Shown: positions 34,632 through 43,893, counted from the first letter of the stretch. The stretch: 64,000 nucleotides of DNA from Mediterraneibacter glycyrrhizinilyticus (GCF_015560805.1 NZ_JADMSO010000013.1:16251-80250), one strand, 5' to 3'. The notes: generated by a model not told the origin, from the letters alone. Numbers and translations are program-made.

Positions 34632-36191
34632 ATGGAACTGATACAGAGACAGGTACATTATACGCAGGAGGGGAAACGGACGTTTGACCAGTTTTATGTG
34701 GATGAGGATTATAATGTCCCGGATACGAAAGAGGACGTAAAGCAGATCGTTCAGGGAAAGGGAAATGTAAAAGTCGAGGATCTGCGGCTTGTGGAGAATT
34801 ATCTGCGTGTTTCGGGGAAATTATATTTTCAGATCCTGTATGTGACGGACAACGCGGAAAATGCGCCCGCCGTTTTGGAGGGAAAGATCCCGTTTGAAGA
34901 AATGGTCTATATTGAGGGGGACGACGCCGGACAGTATTTTATACAGAATGTGCGGACCGAATTTACAGCGACGCTGGTACATTCCCGCAAGGTGGGGATC
35001 CGTGCGCTTGTGGAAATGGAGATCGGTATGGAAAAACTGGCGGATGAGGAGACAACGACCGATCTGGAAAGCCAAGTATCGGTTTACAAAAAATTTCGTC
35101 CGGTCCATCTGCTGGAACTGCATACAATGAAGAAAGATACATACCGGATCAAGGAGGAGATCACGCTGCCCGGAACAAAGGAGAGTGTCGGACAGCTTCT
35201 TTTGACCGACGTAAGCAGCCGGAAACTGGAAATCCGTCCGGGGCAGGACGAAATGCTCCTGACCGGAGAACTTCTCGTATTCTGTATGTACCGTTCCGAA
35301 GAGGGAAAGACAGACTGGCTGGAACAGAGCGTGCCGTACGAGGGCAGGATCTCCTGCGACGGCGTGGAGGAATCGATGTATTATTCGGTACAGAGTACGC
35401 TGGACGATCCGCTCGTCGATGTGCGGCTGGATGAGGATGGAGAAATGCGGATCCTCGGGATCGAGGGGACGATGAACCTGCGGATGAACATTTACCGGGA
35501 AGAAGAACTTTCCTTGCTGGAAGATGTGTATTCGCTGGAACAGAACTGTAAGTTTGAGACGCGGGAAGCCGTCTACGAAGAACTGCTGATCCAGAATCAT
35601 TCCAAATGTAAAGTTTCCGAAAAACTTTTGCTTCCGGAACTGAAAGATGATGTGCTGCAGATCTGCCACAGTGAGGGAGAAATGCAGGTGGAGCATATGG
35701 AACAGACCGCGCAGGGAATGCAGGTCGAGGGGATCCTGCATCTGACGTTTCTGTATCTTCGCGCGGACGATGTGATCCCGTTTGGAAGTTGGAGCGGAAT
35801 GATCCCGTTCTCATGGCTTCTGGAATGTCCGAACATGACCGAGGATGCGCGGCATCATATTACCTGGCATGTGGAACAGTTGTCGGTCGGACTGGCGGGC
35901 AGCGAGGCGGTGGAAGTCAAGGCGGTGCTCGCATTTGACACATTTATGCGGAATCCGGTGTTCATGAACGTGATCACGGATGTGGAGTTTGAGCCGGTTT
36001 CAATGGAAGAGGTGGAAAAACGTCCCGGAATCGTCGGATATGTCGTAAAAGACGGCGATGATCTCTGGAGTCTGGCAAAACGTTATATGACGACGGAAGA
36101 GGGAATAAGAAAGGTGAACGGGATCGAAGCCGGAGAACCAAAAGCGGGGGATAAATTATTGATTTTTAAAGAGAATATGAGTATACTGTAA
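34632..36191 (+). CDS. sipL: SipL-like SPOCS (DUF3794)/LysM spore protein
   Basis: This 519-aa protein has three SPOCS/DUF3794 segments (about 25-160, 165-290, 315-440) and a C-terminal LysM domain (about 466-512; GYVVKDGDDLWSLAKRYMTT). Length and layout match SipL of Clostridioides difficile, which binds SpoIVA through LysM and tethers the spore coat. AGGAGG lies 5 nt before ATG 34632, deciding against a TTG 18 nt upstream. Its presence, with spoIIR nearby, indicates sporulation ability. The symbol rests on architecture, not on functional proof. Confidence 0.82.
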   Translation: MELIQRQVHYTQEGKRTFDQFYVDEDYNVPDTKEDVKQIVQGKGNVKVEDLRLVENYLRVSGKLYFQILYVTDNAENAPAVLEGKIPFEEMVYIEGDDAGQYFIQNVRTEFTATLVHSRKVGIRALVEMEIGMEKLADEETTTDLESQVSVYKKFRPVHLLELHTMKKDTYRIKEEITLPGTKESVGQLLLTDVSSRKLEIRPGQDEMLLTGELLVFCMYRSEEGKTDWLEQSVPYEGRISCDGVEESMYYSVQSTLDDPLVDVRLDEDGEMRILGIEGTMNLRMNIYREEELSLLEDVYSLEQNCKFETREAVYEELLIQNHSKCKVSEKLLLPELKDDVLQICHSEGEMQVEHMEQTAQGMQVEGILHLTFLYLRADDVIPFGSWSGMIPFSWLLECPNMTEDARHHITWHVEQLSVGLAGSEAVEVKAVLAFDTFMRNPVFMNVITDVEFEPVSMEEVEKRPGIVGYVVKDGDDLWSLAKRYMTTEEGIRKVNGIEAGEPKAGDKLLIFKENMSIL

Positions 36192-36268
36192 AAAGAAAAT
36201 AAAGTATAATGTATACAAGATACAAAAGGTCAAATATACAGAAGAAATTCAGATAAAGGGGAACACAC

Positions 36269-37144
36269 ATGAGACAAATCGAGCTGAAAGCACTTGCCAA
36301 GATCAATCTGGGGCTGGATGTTCTTGGCAGAAGAGAGAATGGGTATCACGATGTACGGATGGTCATGCAGTCGATTTATCTGTATGACGATGTAAAGATC
36401 GAGCGGAAAGAAGAACCGGGGATCGAGATCGAGACGAATCTGTTCTTCCTGCCCACGGGAGAGGGAAATATCGCGTACAAAGCAGCGGATCTTCTGATCC
36501 GGGAATTTGACATCAAAGAGGGCGTCCGCATCACATTGAAAAAGCATATCCCGGTAGCTGCGGGAATGGCAGGAGGAAGTTCCAACGCCGCGGCGGTACT
36601 TTTTGGAATGAACCGGCTGTTCGGACTGAAATTGTCCCGGGAAGAGCTGATGGAGCGGGGCGTAAAGTTAGGCGCGGATGTGCCGTACTGCATTATGCGG
36701 GGAACCGTGCTGGCGGAGGGGATCGGTGAGGAATTAAGCGTGCTTCCGGCGATGCCGAAATGTACGGTACTGATCGCAAAACCTCCGATCAGTGTTTCGA
36801 CAAAAGTCGTTTATGAGGCGCTGGATTCCTCGGAGATCCGGAAGCATCCGGACATTGACGGACTGCTTGCAGGACTGGAAAAAGGCGATCTGCACGAGAT
36901 CGCGGCGCACATGGGAAATGTCTTGGAAGACGTGACGATCCCGATGCATCCGGTGATCGATGAGATCAAGCGGGAGATGACAGACGCCGGCGCGCTGAAC
37001 GCGATGATGAGCGGCAGCGGTCCGACGGTCTTCGGATTGTTTGAAAATAAGATGGAAGCAAGAAAAGCACAGGAGAGGATCCGCACAAAAGGGCTGGCAA
37101 AACAGGTTTATGTGACTAATATCCACAGTGCGAGAAGGGACTAG
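36269..37144 (+). CDS. ispE: 4-diphosphocytidyl-2-C-methyl-D-erythritol kinase
   Basis: This 291-aa GHMP kinase is the fourth committed enzyme of the MEP isoprenoid pathway. It has AKINLGLDVLGRRENGYHDV, the ATP-binding loop IPVAAGMAGGSSNAAAVLF, LGADVPYCIMRGT and the C-terminal MMSGSGPTVFGLF. Length is normal. AAAGGGGA precedes the ATG. A GntR gene starts 3 nt after its stop and spoIIR follows, a neighbourhood common in Clostridia. Confidence 0.97.
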   Translation: MRQIELKALAKINLGLDVLGRRENGYHDVRMVMQSIYLYDDVKIERKEEPGIEIETNLFFLPTGEGNIAYKAADLLIREFDIKEGVRITLKKHIPVAAGMAGGSSNAAAVLFGMNRLFGLKLSREELMERGVKLGADVPYCIMRGTVLAEGIGEELSVLPAMPKCTVLIAKPPISVSTKVVYEALDSSEIRKHPDIDGLLAGLEKGDLHEIAAHMGNVLEDVTIPMHPVIDEIKREMTDAGALNAMMSGSGPTVFGLFENKMEARKAQERIRTKGLAKQVYVTNIHSARRD

Positions 37145-37147
37145 AAG

Positions 37148-37843
37148 ATGGAGTTGAATTTTACAGTAAAAATGGATGAATATCTTCCGCTTCGCGACGT
37201 CGTGTTCAATACACTGCGCGAGGCAATCCTGCGCGGGGAATTAAAGCCGGGCGAGCGTCTGATGGAGATCCAGCTTGCGAATAAGCTCGGAGTGAGCCGG
37301 ACGCCAATCCGCGAAGCGATCCGCAAACTGGAACTGGAGGGACTTGTACTGATGATCCCGCGAAAGGGAGCGGAGGTTGCGCAGATCACGGAGAAGAGTC
37401 TGCGGGACGTGCTGGAAGTGAGGAGAGCACTGGAAAATCTGGCGGTACAGTTGGCCTGCCTCAGGATGTCTCCGCAGACGCTTGCGGATCTGAAAGCGGC
37501 GGCGAGAGCATTTGAAGAAATCTTAGGGGGCGAAGACGTGACTGCGGTTGCGGAGGCGGATGTGGCGTTTCACGATGTGATCTACATGGCGACGGACAAT
37601 CAGAGACTGATCTCGCTTCTGAACAATCTGCGGGAACAGATGTACCGTTACCGCGTGGAATATCTGAAAAAGAAAGAATGCCACAAACAGCTTTTATGGG
37701 AACATCAGGAGATCATCCGTGCGATCGAAGCAGGGGAGATCGACGTGGCGACAAAGATCACGGAACAGCATATCGACAATCAGGTGGAGGCGGTGAGCGA
37801 TGCACTGCGCCATCTGGAGGAAAATCAGTTCCGGCATGTATAA
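37148..37843 (+). CDS. GntR-family (FCD) transcriptional regulator
   Basis: This 231-aa regulator has an N-terminal winged helix (about 10-75) with LREAILRGELKPGERLME and the recognition segment LGVSRTPIREAIRKLELEGL, cited as VSRTPIREAIRKLELEGL. A helical FCD ligand domain (about 85-220) includes ADVAFHDVIY and EHQEIIRAIEAGE. It is tightly coupled to ispE (3 nt). No operator could be picked out. Target and ligand are unknown; in this conserved position it may control genes of the ispE unit. Confidence 0.92.
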   Translation: MELNFTVKMDEYLPLRDVVFNTLREAILRGELKPGERLMEIQLANKLGVSRTPIREAIRKLELEGLVLMIPRKGAEVAQITEKSLRDVLEVRRALENLAVQLACLRMSPQTLADLKAAARAFEEILGGEDVTAVAEADVAFHDVIYMATDNQRLISLLNNLREQMYRYRVEYLKKKECHKQLLWEHQEIIRAIEAGEIDVATKITEQHIDNQVEAVSDALRHLEENQFRHV

Positions 37844-37906
37844 TCCGGCACAGGCGGGCAATACTCCCACTATCAGAAAGAAATACGATGGAGGGAGTTG
37901 TTACAT

Positions 37907-38578
37907 ATGCTTGGAAAGAAAAGTGACGGAGGACAAAAGTCAGAGAGGGAGCAAAGAGCAGATGCGGTGATCTGCTTTCTTTCGCTTCTGATCGCGGCAC
38001 TTTTGACCGGGATGATCACATGGCGGATCGATCAGGGAGCGGAGGCAAAACTGCAGGAACATCTTGCGGGAGAAGTGCTCCGCTTTCATGTGCTTGCGAA
38101 CAGTGACAGTGAAGAAGATCAGACGCTGAAATTAAAGGTGCGGGATGCGGTACTGGATACGATGGAAGCTGCACTTCCGAAAGGGCTGGATGTGGAAGCG
38201 ACAAAAGAATGGGCAAGGACGCATACGGATGGGATCCGGGCGGCGGCAGAGCGCACGATCCGGGAAAACGGATATGACTATCCGGTCAGCGCCGCGGTGA
38301 CGACCAGCTATTTCCCGGACAAGACTTATGGGGATGTGACATTTCCGGCAGGAAATTACACGGCGCTCCGGGTGGAGATCGGAGAGGCGAAAGGGCAGAA
38401 TTGGTGGTGTGTGCTCTATCCGAATCTCTGCTTTTTGGATGCGGTGAATGCTGTTGTCCCCGAGGAGGGAAAACAAAAGCTGGAGCAGGTACTGACCGAG
38501 GAAGAATACCGGCAGGTGACTGCGGGCGGAAAATTTGAAATCCGGTTCAAACTGCCGGAACTTCTTGGATCACTGTGA
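37907..38578 (+). CDS. spoIIR: Stage II sporulation protein R
   Basis: This 223-aa protein is the forespore-secreted signal that triggers SpoIIGA to process pro-sigma-E in the mother cell. One N-terminal membrane segment (about 21-42) is followed by the family core: EVLRFHVLANSDSEEDQTLKLKVRDAVL, cited as LRFHVLANSDSEEDQ, TSYFPDKTYGDVTFPAGNY, ALRVEIGEAKGQNWWCVLYP and EIRFKLPELL. ATG 37907 has GAGGGAG 9 nt upstream; the TTG at 37898 is too close to it. This is direct evidence for a spore former. Confidence 0.95.
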   Translation: MLGKKSDGGQKSEREQRADAVICFLSLLIAALLTGMITWRIDQGAEAKLQEHLAGEVLRFHVLANSDSEEDQTLKLKVRDAVLDTMEAALPKGLDVEATKEWARTHTDGIRAAAERTIRENGYDYPVSAAVTTSYFPDKTYGDVTFPAGNYTALRVEIGEAKGQNWWCVLYPNLCFLDAVNAVVPEEGKQKLEQVLTEEEYRQVTAGGKFEIRFKLPELLGSL

Positions 38579-38642
38579 ATACACCGGATCACAGTGAATA
38601 CAATAGAGAAAAAGAACGATAAAGATACGAAGGTGTGGATAT

Positions 38643-39833
38643 ATGACAGAGTTTTTGGTGAAACATTTTGTAAAAGATTACGAACATGTGGAAAAGGTGT
38701 CCGTTCGTACCGCCTACGGTGTGTTGGCGAGTATCGTGGGCATCTTTTGTAATGTGTTTTTGTTTGTGGTAAAATTTGCGGTCGGGCTGGTCGCGCACAG
38801 CGTGTCGGTCATGGCGGATGCGTTCAATAACTTGTCGGATGCGGGTTCCTCGATCATCAGTTTCGTGGGGGTGAAGATGGCGGAGAAGCCGGCGGACGAA
38901 GATCATCCGTTCGGACACGGGCGGATCGAATATATCGCGGCGCTGGTCGTGTCGTTTATCGTTCTGGAAGTGGGATTTACATTTTTTAAAGATTCTCTCG
39001 GAAAGATCCGGACGCCGCAGGAGATCAATTTCCGGATGATCTCCGTTGTGATCCTGTTATTGTCTATCGGCGTCAAATTATGGCTTGGACTGTTCAACCG
39101 GAAGCTGGGAGAAAAGATCGATTCCAAGGTGATGAAAGCCGTGTTTGCCGATTCTATGGGCGATGTGCTGGCGACGACGTCAACGGTCGTGTCGCTTGTT
39201 TTATTTTCTTTGACAGGGATCAATGTGGACGGGATCGTGGGAGTCGGCGTGGCGCTTGTTGTCATGTGGGCAGGAGTCGGGATCGCGAAAGATACGCTGG
39301 AGCCGCTGATCGGCGAGGCGGTGGATCCGGAAGTCTACCAGAAGATCAAGCATTTTGTGGAAAAATATGACGGCATCGAGGGAACCCATGATCTGATCGT
39401 TCACAATTACGGTCCGAACCGGAGTATGGCGTCGATCCACGCGGAAGTCCCGAACAATGTGGATATCGAGACGTCCCACGAAGTGATCGACCGGATCGAG
39501 CGGGATGCGGTTGAGGAATTGGGAATCTTTCTTGTCGTACATATGGATCCGATCGAGACAAAGAATCCGGAAGTGCTTCAGATCCGCGAGGACGCTTATC
39601 AGGTGATGAAAGAAACCGACCCGGCATGCAGTCTTCATGATTTCCGCGTCGTGCACGGAAAGGACCGGATCAATCTGATCTTTGACATGGTCGTTCCGCG
39701 GGAATATGACGAAGAGAAAAAGAACGATGTGAAAGCACGTTTCTGTGATACGATGAAACAGAAAGATGGGCGGTACGAATTTGTGATCACGATGGAACAT
39801 TCTTTTGTGGCGGAAGAAAAAGAAGAAGAGTAA
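38643..39833 (+). CDS. Cation diffusion facilitator (CDF) transporter
   Basis: This 396-aa divalent-metal/H+ antiporter has a transmembrane part (about 25-215) with the HSVSVMADAFNNLSDAGSS metal site and HPFGHGRIEYIAAL, then ADSMGDVLATTSTVVS as the second half of the site. A CDF cytoplasmic dimerisation domain (about 220-300) follows, and a C-terminal extension (about 300-380) adds a further ferredoxin-like segment. Likely exports Mn, Zn or Fe; the metal cannot be fixed. The acidic end EEKEEE is low complexity. Confidence 0.93.
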   Translation: MTEFLVKHFVKDYEHVEKVSVRTAYGVLASIVGIFCNVFLFVVKFAVGLVAHSVSVMADAFNNLSDAGSSIISFVGVKMAEKPADEDHPFGHGRIEYIAALVVSFIVLEVGFTFFKDSLGKIRTPQEINFRMISVVILLLSIGVKLWLGLFNRKLGEKIDSKVMKAVFADSMGDVLATTSTVVSLVLFSLTGINVDGIVGVGVALVVMWAGVGIAKDTLEPLIGEAVDPEVYQKIKHFVEKYDGIEGTHDLIVHNYGPNRSMASIHAEVPNNVDIETSHEVIDRIERDAVEELGIFLVVHMDPIETKNPEVLQIREDAYQVMKETDPACSLHDFRVVHGKDRINLIFDMVVPREYDEEKKNDVKARFCDTMKQKDGRYEFVITMEHSFVAEEKEEE

Positions 39834-39883
39834 AAGTAAGAAAAAGGAAGAAAAACAGAAAATACAGAAAGGGAGCATGCGGC

Positions 39884-40588
39884 ATGTATTATACAATAGA
39901 GGGAAGAATCCGATACAGCGAGATCGATCATCACGGAACGGTGACTTTGCCGGGGATCATCAATTATTTTCAGGACTGCAGTACGTTCCAGTCGGAAGAC
40001 ATCGGCGAGGGGCGGGCTAAGCTTGCAAAAAAGAAGCGGGCGTGGATCTTGTCGTACTGGCAAGTGATCGTGGACCGTTATCCGAAGATGGGCGAAAAGA
40101 TCACAGTGGGGACGTTTTCCTCCGGATTCCAGGGGCTTTTCGGAAAGCGGAATTTTGTGATGAAAGACGAGCGAGGGCAGCAGGTGGCATGCGCCCATTC
40201 ACTCTGGGTATATCTGGATGTGGAGAGCGGTCGTCCGGTGCGTCCGGATCAGGAAGAAATCGACGCATACGGGGAGGAGCCGCCGCTTGAGATGCCGTAT
40301 GAGGGGCGGAAGATTGTACTTCCGAAAGAGACAAAAGATCTCCCGGTATTTCCGGTGCGCAAATATCATATTGATACGAATGAACATGTGAATAACTGTC
40401 AGTATGTACAGATGGCGCTGGAAGTGCTTCCCGAAGAAATACAGGTGCATAAGCTCCGGGTAGATTACAAGAAGTCGGCGGTGCTTGGTGACAGGATCTT
40501 TCCGAAATATGCGAAAGAAGAAGACCGGGTCGTCGTGGAACTGTGCGATGAGGGCGGAAAAGCCTATGCGGTCGTGGAATTCGCTTGA
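39884..40588 (+). CDS. Acyl-ACP thioesterase
   Basis: This 234-aa double hot-dog protein of the bacterial FatA/FatB-like family hydrolyses acyl-ACP to free fatty acid. The N-terminal repeat has IRYSEIDHHGTVTLPGIINYFQD and the second has YHIDTNEHVNNCQYVQMAL, with the catalytic Asn/His region (TNEHVNN). Length is normal. AAAGGGAG precedes the ATG. A strong promoter for the next gene lies in its last codons. Confidence 0.9.
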   Translation: MYYTIEGRIRYSEIDHHGTVTLPGIINYFQDCSTFQSEDIGEGRAKLAKKKRAWILSYWQVIVDRYPKMGEKITVGTFSSGFQGLFGKRNFVMKDERGQQVACAHSLWVYLDVESGRPVRPDQEEIDAYGEEPPLEMPYEGRKIVLPKETKDLPVFPVRKYHIDTNEHVNNCQYVQMALEVLPEEIQVHKLRVDYKKSAVLGDRIFPKYAKEEDRVVVELCDEGGKAYAVVEFA

Positions 40589-40614
40589 CAGCCGCTTCCG
40601 GTAGCGGATATAAT
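40585..40614 (+). promoter_or_regulatory. Promoter of the FAD oxidoreductase gene
   Basis: TTGACA (40585-40590), 18 nt, TATAAT (40609-40614): a consensus sigma-A promoter overlapping the thioesterase stop codon. Confidence 0.8.
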
Positions 40615-40643
40615 GAATTGTAACGGAAAGAAGTGACTACACC

Positions 40644-40687
40644 AGAACTCGTATTCTTACAACAGGATAAGATTACGGGTTCTTTTT
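40644..40687 (+). terminator. Leader terminator/attenuator hairpin
   Basis: Arms 40644-40659 and 40668-40683 form a 16-bp stem with one mismatch and one G:T pair, followed by five T. It lies downstream of the promoter at 40585 and upstream of the ribosome site at 40709, so it should terminate or attenuate the oxidoreductase transcript. Confidence 0.65.
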
Positions 40688-40722
40688 GGGAAAATGTCAA
40701 AGCGTATCGGGAGGAAAAGAAG

Positions 40723-42096
40723 ATGAAGTATGACGTGATTATTATCGGAGCCGGACCGGGCGGGATTTTTTCGGCGTATGAACTGGTGAAAAAGAATGCG
40801 GATCTCAAGATCGCAGTGTTTGAAGCGGGTAATCCACTTGAGAAGCGCCGTTGTCCGATCGACGGGGACAAGGTGAAGAGCTGTATCGGATGCAAGACTT
40901 GTGCGATCATGAGCGGATTCGGCGGAGCAGGTGCATTTTCCGATGGAAAATATAATATCACCAATGCATTCGGAGGAACGTTGTATGAGCATATCGGCAG
41001 AAAGCCGGCCATCGACCTGATGAAGTATGTGGACGAGATCAATGTATCCCATGGCGGTGAGGGCACGAAGATGTATTCCACAGCGGGAAGCAAGTTTAAG
41101 AAATTATGTATGCAGAATCAGCTGAATCTTCTGGATGCTTCGGTGCGGCATCTCGGAACGGACATCAATTATGTGGTGCTGGAAAATATATATGAAGAAC
41201 TGAAAGAGAAAGTATCGTTCTTTTTCAACTGTAATGTAGATCGCATCGAAGTGCTTGAGGACGGATACCGCGTACACCACAAAGGCGGAGCGGATGAGTG
41301 CGAGCGCTGCGTGATCTCGGTCGGAAGAAGCGGAAGCAAGTGGATGCAGGAAGTCTGTAAAGAGCTTAAGATCCCGACTTTGTCGAACCGTGTCGATCTG
41401 GGCGTGCGTGTGGAGATCCCGGCGGAGATCTTCTCCCATCTGACCGATGAACTTTATGAGAGCAAGATCGTTTACCGAACAGAGAAATTTGAGGATAATG
41501 TGCGTACGTTCTGTATGAACCCGCACGGAATCGTTGTAAATGAAAATACAAACGGGATCGTGACGGTCAACGGTCACAGCTACGAAGATGCGGAGAAGCA
41601 GACGGAGAACACGAACTTCGCCCTGCTTGTGGCAAAACATTTCTCCGAGCCGTTTAAAGACAGCAACGGTTACGGCGAGAGTATCGCACGGCTTTCCAAT
41701 ATGCTCGGCGGCGGTGTCATCGTACAGCGTTTCGGAGACCTGATCCGCGGAAGACGGAGCAATGAGAAGCGGATCGAGGAGGGACTTGTCCGTCCGACAC
41801 TGGCGGCAACTCCGGGAGATTTGAGCCTCGTCCTGCCGAAACGTATCATGGACGGCATCATCGAGATGATTTATGCATTGGACAAGATCGCACCGGGTAC
41901 GGCAAACGACGATACATTGCTTTACGGTGTAGAAGTAAAGTTCTATAATATGGAAGTGGAGATCGACGAGAATCTCGAGACGCGCTACAAAGGTCTGTAT
42001 GTGATCGGAGACGGAAGCGGCGTGACCCATTCCCTCTCCCATGCATCAGCCAGCGGCGTGCATGTGGCAAGACATATTGCAGAACAGATCGGCTGA
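40723..42096 (+). CDS. FAD-dependent dehydrogenase (COG2509-type)
   Basis: This 457-aa flavoprotein has an N-terminal dinucleotide fold YDVIIIGAGPGGIFSAYEL, the conserved KTCAIMSGFGGAGAFSDGK stretch with nearby cysteines (CPIDG, CIGCKTC), and a C-terminal FAD motif GLYVIGDGSGVTHSLSHA. It matches the uncharacterised COG2509 dehydrogenases; substrate unknown. ATG 40723 has GGGAGG 8 nt upstream and starts the canonical fold. An in-frame GTG at 40633 would add 30 residues encoded by the leader hairpin and is not favoured. Expression may be controlled by the attenuator. Confidence 0.88.
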   Translation: MKYDVIIIGAGPGGIFSAYELVKKNADLKIAVFEAGNPLEKRRCPIDGDKVKSCIGCKTCAIMSGFGGAGAFSDGKYNITNAFGGTLYEHIGRKPAIDLMKYVDEINVSHGGEGTKMYSTAGSKFKKLCMQNQLNLLDASVRHLGTDINYVVLENIYEELKEKVSFFFNCNVDRIEVLEDGYRVHHKGGADECERCVISVGRSGSKWMQEVCKELKIPTLSNRVDLGVRVEIPAEIFSHLTDELYESKIVYRTEKFEDNVRTFCMNPHGIVVNENTNGIVTVNGHSYEDAEKQTENTNFALLVAKHFSEPFKDSNGYGESIARLSNMLGGGVIVQRFGDLIRGRRSNEKRIEEGLVRPTLAATPGDLSLVLPKRIMDGIIEMIYALDKIAPGTANDDTLLYGVEVKFYNMEVEIDENLETRYKGLYVIGDGSGVTHSLSHASASGVHVARHIAEQIG

Positions 42097-42174
42097 CCGA
42101 CCGGCGAAAGGAGAGCCGCAGATCCAAACAGCGGATGCGTGAAAATAAGCGAAAAAGATAAGGGAGCAAAAGCG

Positions 42175-42948
42175 ATGAGTGCAGAAAAGATGACAGACGA
42201 AAAACGAAAAATTTTGGGACAGCTTCGGATGACGGAGGCGCTGTATGTGCTGATGTCGGATTTCACAAGAATGCCGTTTGTAGAGTGCAGCGAAGAAAAT
42301 TACGATGACGAGGTATTTGTCTATTTTCAGGAAGAAGATGCGAAAAAAGAGGCGGAACGCCGTTGTGAGAAGAACGAAAAAGTACACGTTGTGAAGATCG
42401 CTTCCAAGTTTTTGCTTCCGTTTTATACAAGCCTGTTTCCGATGGGAGTCAATTGTATCTGCATCGGAAAAGGAACCGGAAAAGAGCAGGAGGTCCAGCT
42501 TCATGAGTTGATCACGAGAAACCGCGAGGAAGCTGAAAAGCAGGGAATCCCGTTGATCGAGAATCCGGAACTTCATCTGACGGCGCTGTATTTTATCCAG
42601 AAACTGCGCGCCCTCGGCGAACCGAAGATGACCGAGGAATTGAAAGAACTGAACGAGGAGATGATGGCACACTATATGCGCGGACGTTACATCCTCGGCG
42701 TGACGGAGAAGAATGCGGTTCCGATCCTCAAGCAGAAAGACGGAAGAGTTTTACAGCCGATCTTTACTGACATGCAGGAGTTTATGAAATTCCAGAATGT
42801 CAATCGAAACGAAAAAATGAAGACAGCCGTGGTGGAAGCGGCAAAACTTCCGGAACTGATCACAAAAGAGGCGATCGGCGTGACGGTCAACCCGTTCGGC
42901 GTCAATCTGGTGCTCCAGCTTCCGGGAAGAGCAAAACCAAACAACTAA
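42175..42948 (+). CDS. SseB family protein
   Basis: This 257-aa protein resembles SseB (enhanced serine sensitivity). The N-terminal part has ALYVLMSDFTRMPFV and VFVYFQEEDAKKEAERR. The C-terminal half has MRGRYILGVTEKNAVPILK and VLQPIFTDMQEFMKFQN, which is the classic SseB core pattern. Biochemical role unknown. AGGGAG lies 8 nt before ATG 42175. A short copy of the dispersed palindrome begins 13 nt after its stop. Confidence 0.75.
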   Translation: MSAEKMTDEKRKILGQLRMTEALYVLMSDFTRMPFVECSEENYDDEVFVYFQEEDAKKEAERRCEKNEKVHVVKIASKFLLPFYTSLFPMGVNCICIGKGTGKEQEVQLHELITRNREEAEKQGIPLIENPELHLTALYFIQKLRALGEPKMTEELKELNEEMMAHYMRGRYILGVTEKNAVPILKQKDGRVLQPIFTDMQEFMKFQNVNRNEKMKTAVVEAAKLPELITKEAIGVTVNPFGVNLVLQLPGRAKPNN

Positions 42949-42960
42949 GAAACCGGCGCC

Positions 42961-42999
42961 AGCGTACAAAGAACGTTTTGCCCCTTGTACACCGACGCT
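42961..42999 (+). repeat. Dispersed palindromic repeat, short copy B
   Basis: The right arm CCCCTTGTACACCGACGCT is nearly identical to that of the 13164 copy. The left arm is reduced to AGCGTACAAAG. It sits between the SseB-like gene and the S1-domain gene. Confidence 0.65.
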
Positions 43000-43037
43000 G
43001 CGAAAAACGGAAATACAAACAGGAGATCATATCGCGT

Positions 43038-43859
43038 ATGAAATTAGGAGAAAAGCAAGTTCTGACAGTCGTAAAAACCGTAGATTTCGGAGTGTATCTG
43101 GGAAGCGAGACCGAGCGGGTATTGCTTCCGAAGAAGCAGGTTCCGTCAGGGATCGAAGTCGGAGATCCGATCGAAGTCTTTTTATACAAAGATTCCTCAG
43201 ACCGGATCATCGCGACAACGCGGGAACCGAAACTGACGTTGGGGAAACTGGCGGTGCTGGAAGTCGCAGATACGAACCGGATGGGGGCGTTTCTGGACTG
43301 GGGGCTGGAAAAAGACCTGTTTCTGCCGTTCCGACAGCAGACAGCAAAAGTAAAGAAAGGCGACCGTTGCCTTTGTACCCTTTACATCGATAAGAGTGAG
43401 CGGCTTTGTGCGACGATGAAAGTCTACCATATGCTGCGGACGGATTCTCCGTATCAGAAAGACGATCGTGTACAGGGGATCATTTATGACACAAGCGAAG
43501 AATTCGGCGTATTTGTTGCGGTGGACAATTGTTATTCTGCAAGGATCCCGAAAAAAGACGTGATCGGAACGATGAAAGTCGGAGACGTGGTGGAAGCCCG
43601 TGTCACGGCAGTCAAAGAGGATGGAAAGCTGGACTTGAGCGTTCGCAGAAAGATTCCGGAACAGATGGAGGGCGACGCCGAATATATCCTGCAGAGTATC
43701 AGACGGCGCGGCGGAAGCCTGCCGTTTACGGACAAATCCGATCCGGAACAGATCAAACGGGAACTGGGCATGAGCAAGGCTGCATTTAAACGTGCGGTGG
43801 GACGGCTTTTGAAGCAAGGAAAGATTGAGATCCAGGCATCACGAATTGTAGAAAAATAA
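43038..43859 (+). CDS. S1-domain RNA-binding protein (CvfB-like)
   Basis: This 273-aa protein has tandem S1/OB-fold segments: TVVKTVDFGVYLG (about 12-60), RMGAFLDWGLEKDLFLPF (about 70-130) and GIIYDTSEEFGVFVAVDN (about 140-205). A C-terminal winged helix follows (SDPEQIKRELGMSKAAFKRAV, cited as IKRELGMSKAAFKRAV). This is the CvfB architecture; CvfB affects virulence-factor expression in Staphylococcus aureus. The ATG at 43038 follows AGGAG with a somewhat long 12-nt gap; the upstream reading frame runs through the dispersed repeat and is not used. Confidence 0.88.
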   Translation: MKLGEKQVLTVVKTVDFGVYLGSETERVLLPKKQVPSGIEVGDPIEVFLYKDSSDRIIATTREPKLTLGKLAVLEVADTNRMGAFLDWGLEKDLFLPFRQQTAKVKKGDRCLCTLYIDKSERLCATMKVYHMLRTDSPYQKDDRVQGIIYDTSEEFGVFVAVDNCYSARIPKKDVIGTMKVGDVVEARVTAVKEDGKLDLSVRRKIPEQMEGDAEYILQSIRRRGGSLPFTDKSDPEQIKRELGMSKAAFKRAVGRLLKQGKIEIQASRIVEK

Positions 43860-43893
43860 GCTTTGGATAAGCAAAAATATGGCAAAATTGTTC

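Noticed and set aside
34821..35741. 306-codon minus-strand frame opposite the sipL-like gene
   Set aside because: Antisense shadow rich in His, Phe and Arg, with no plausible start or fold.
40633..40722. 30-residue N-terminal extension of the FAD dehydrogenase
   Set aside because: It would be encoded by the leader hairpin; ATG 40723 has a good ribosome site and begins the dinucleotide fold. A leader peptide is still possible and is noted in a finding.
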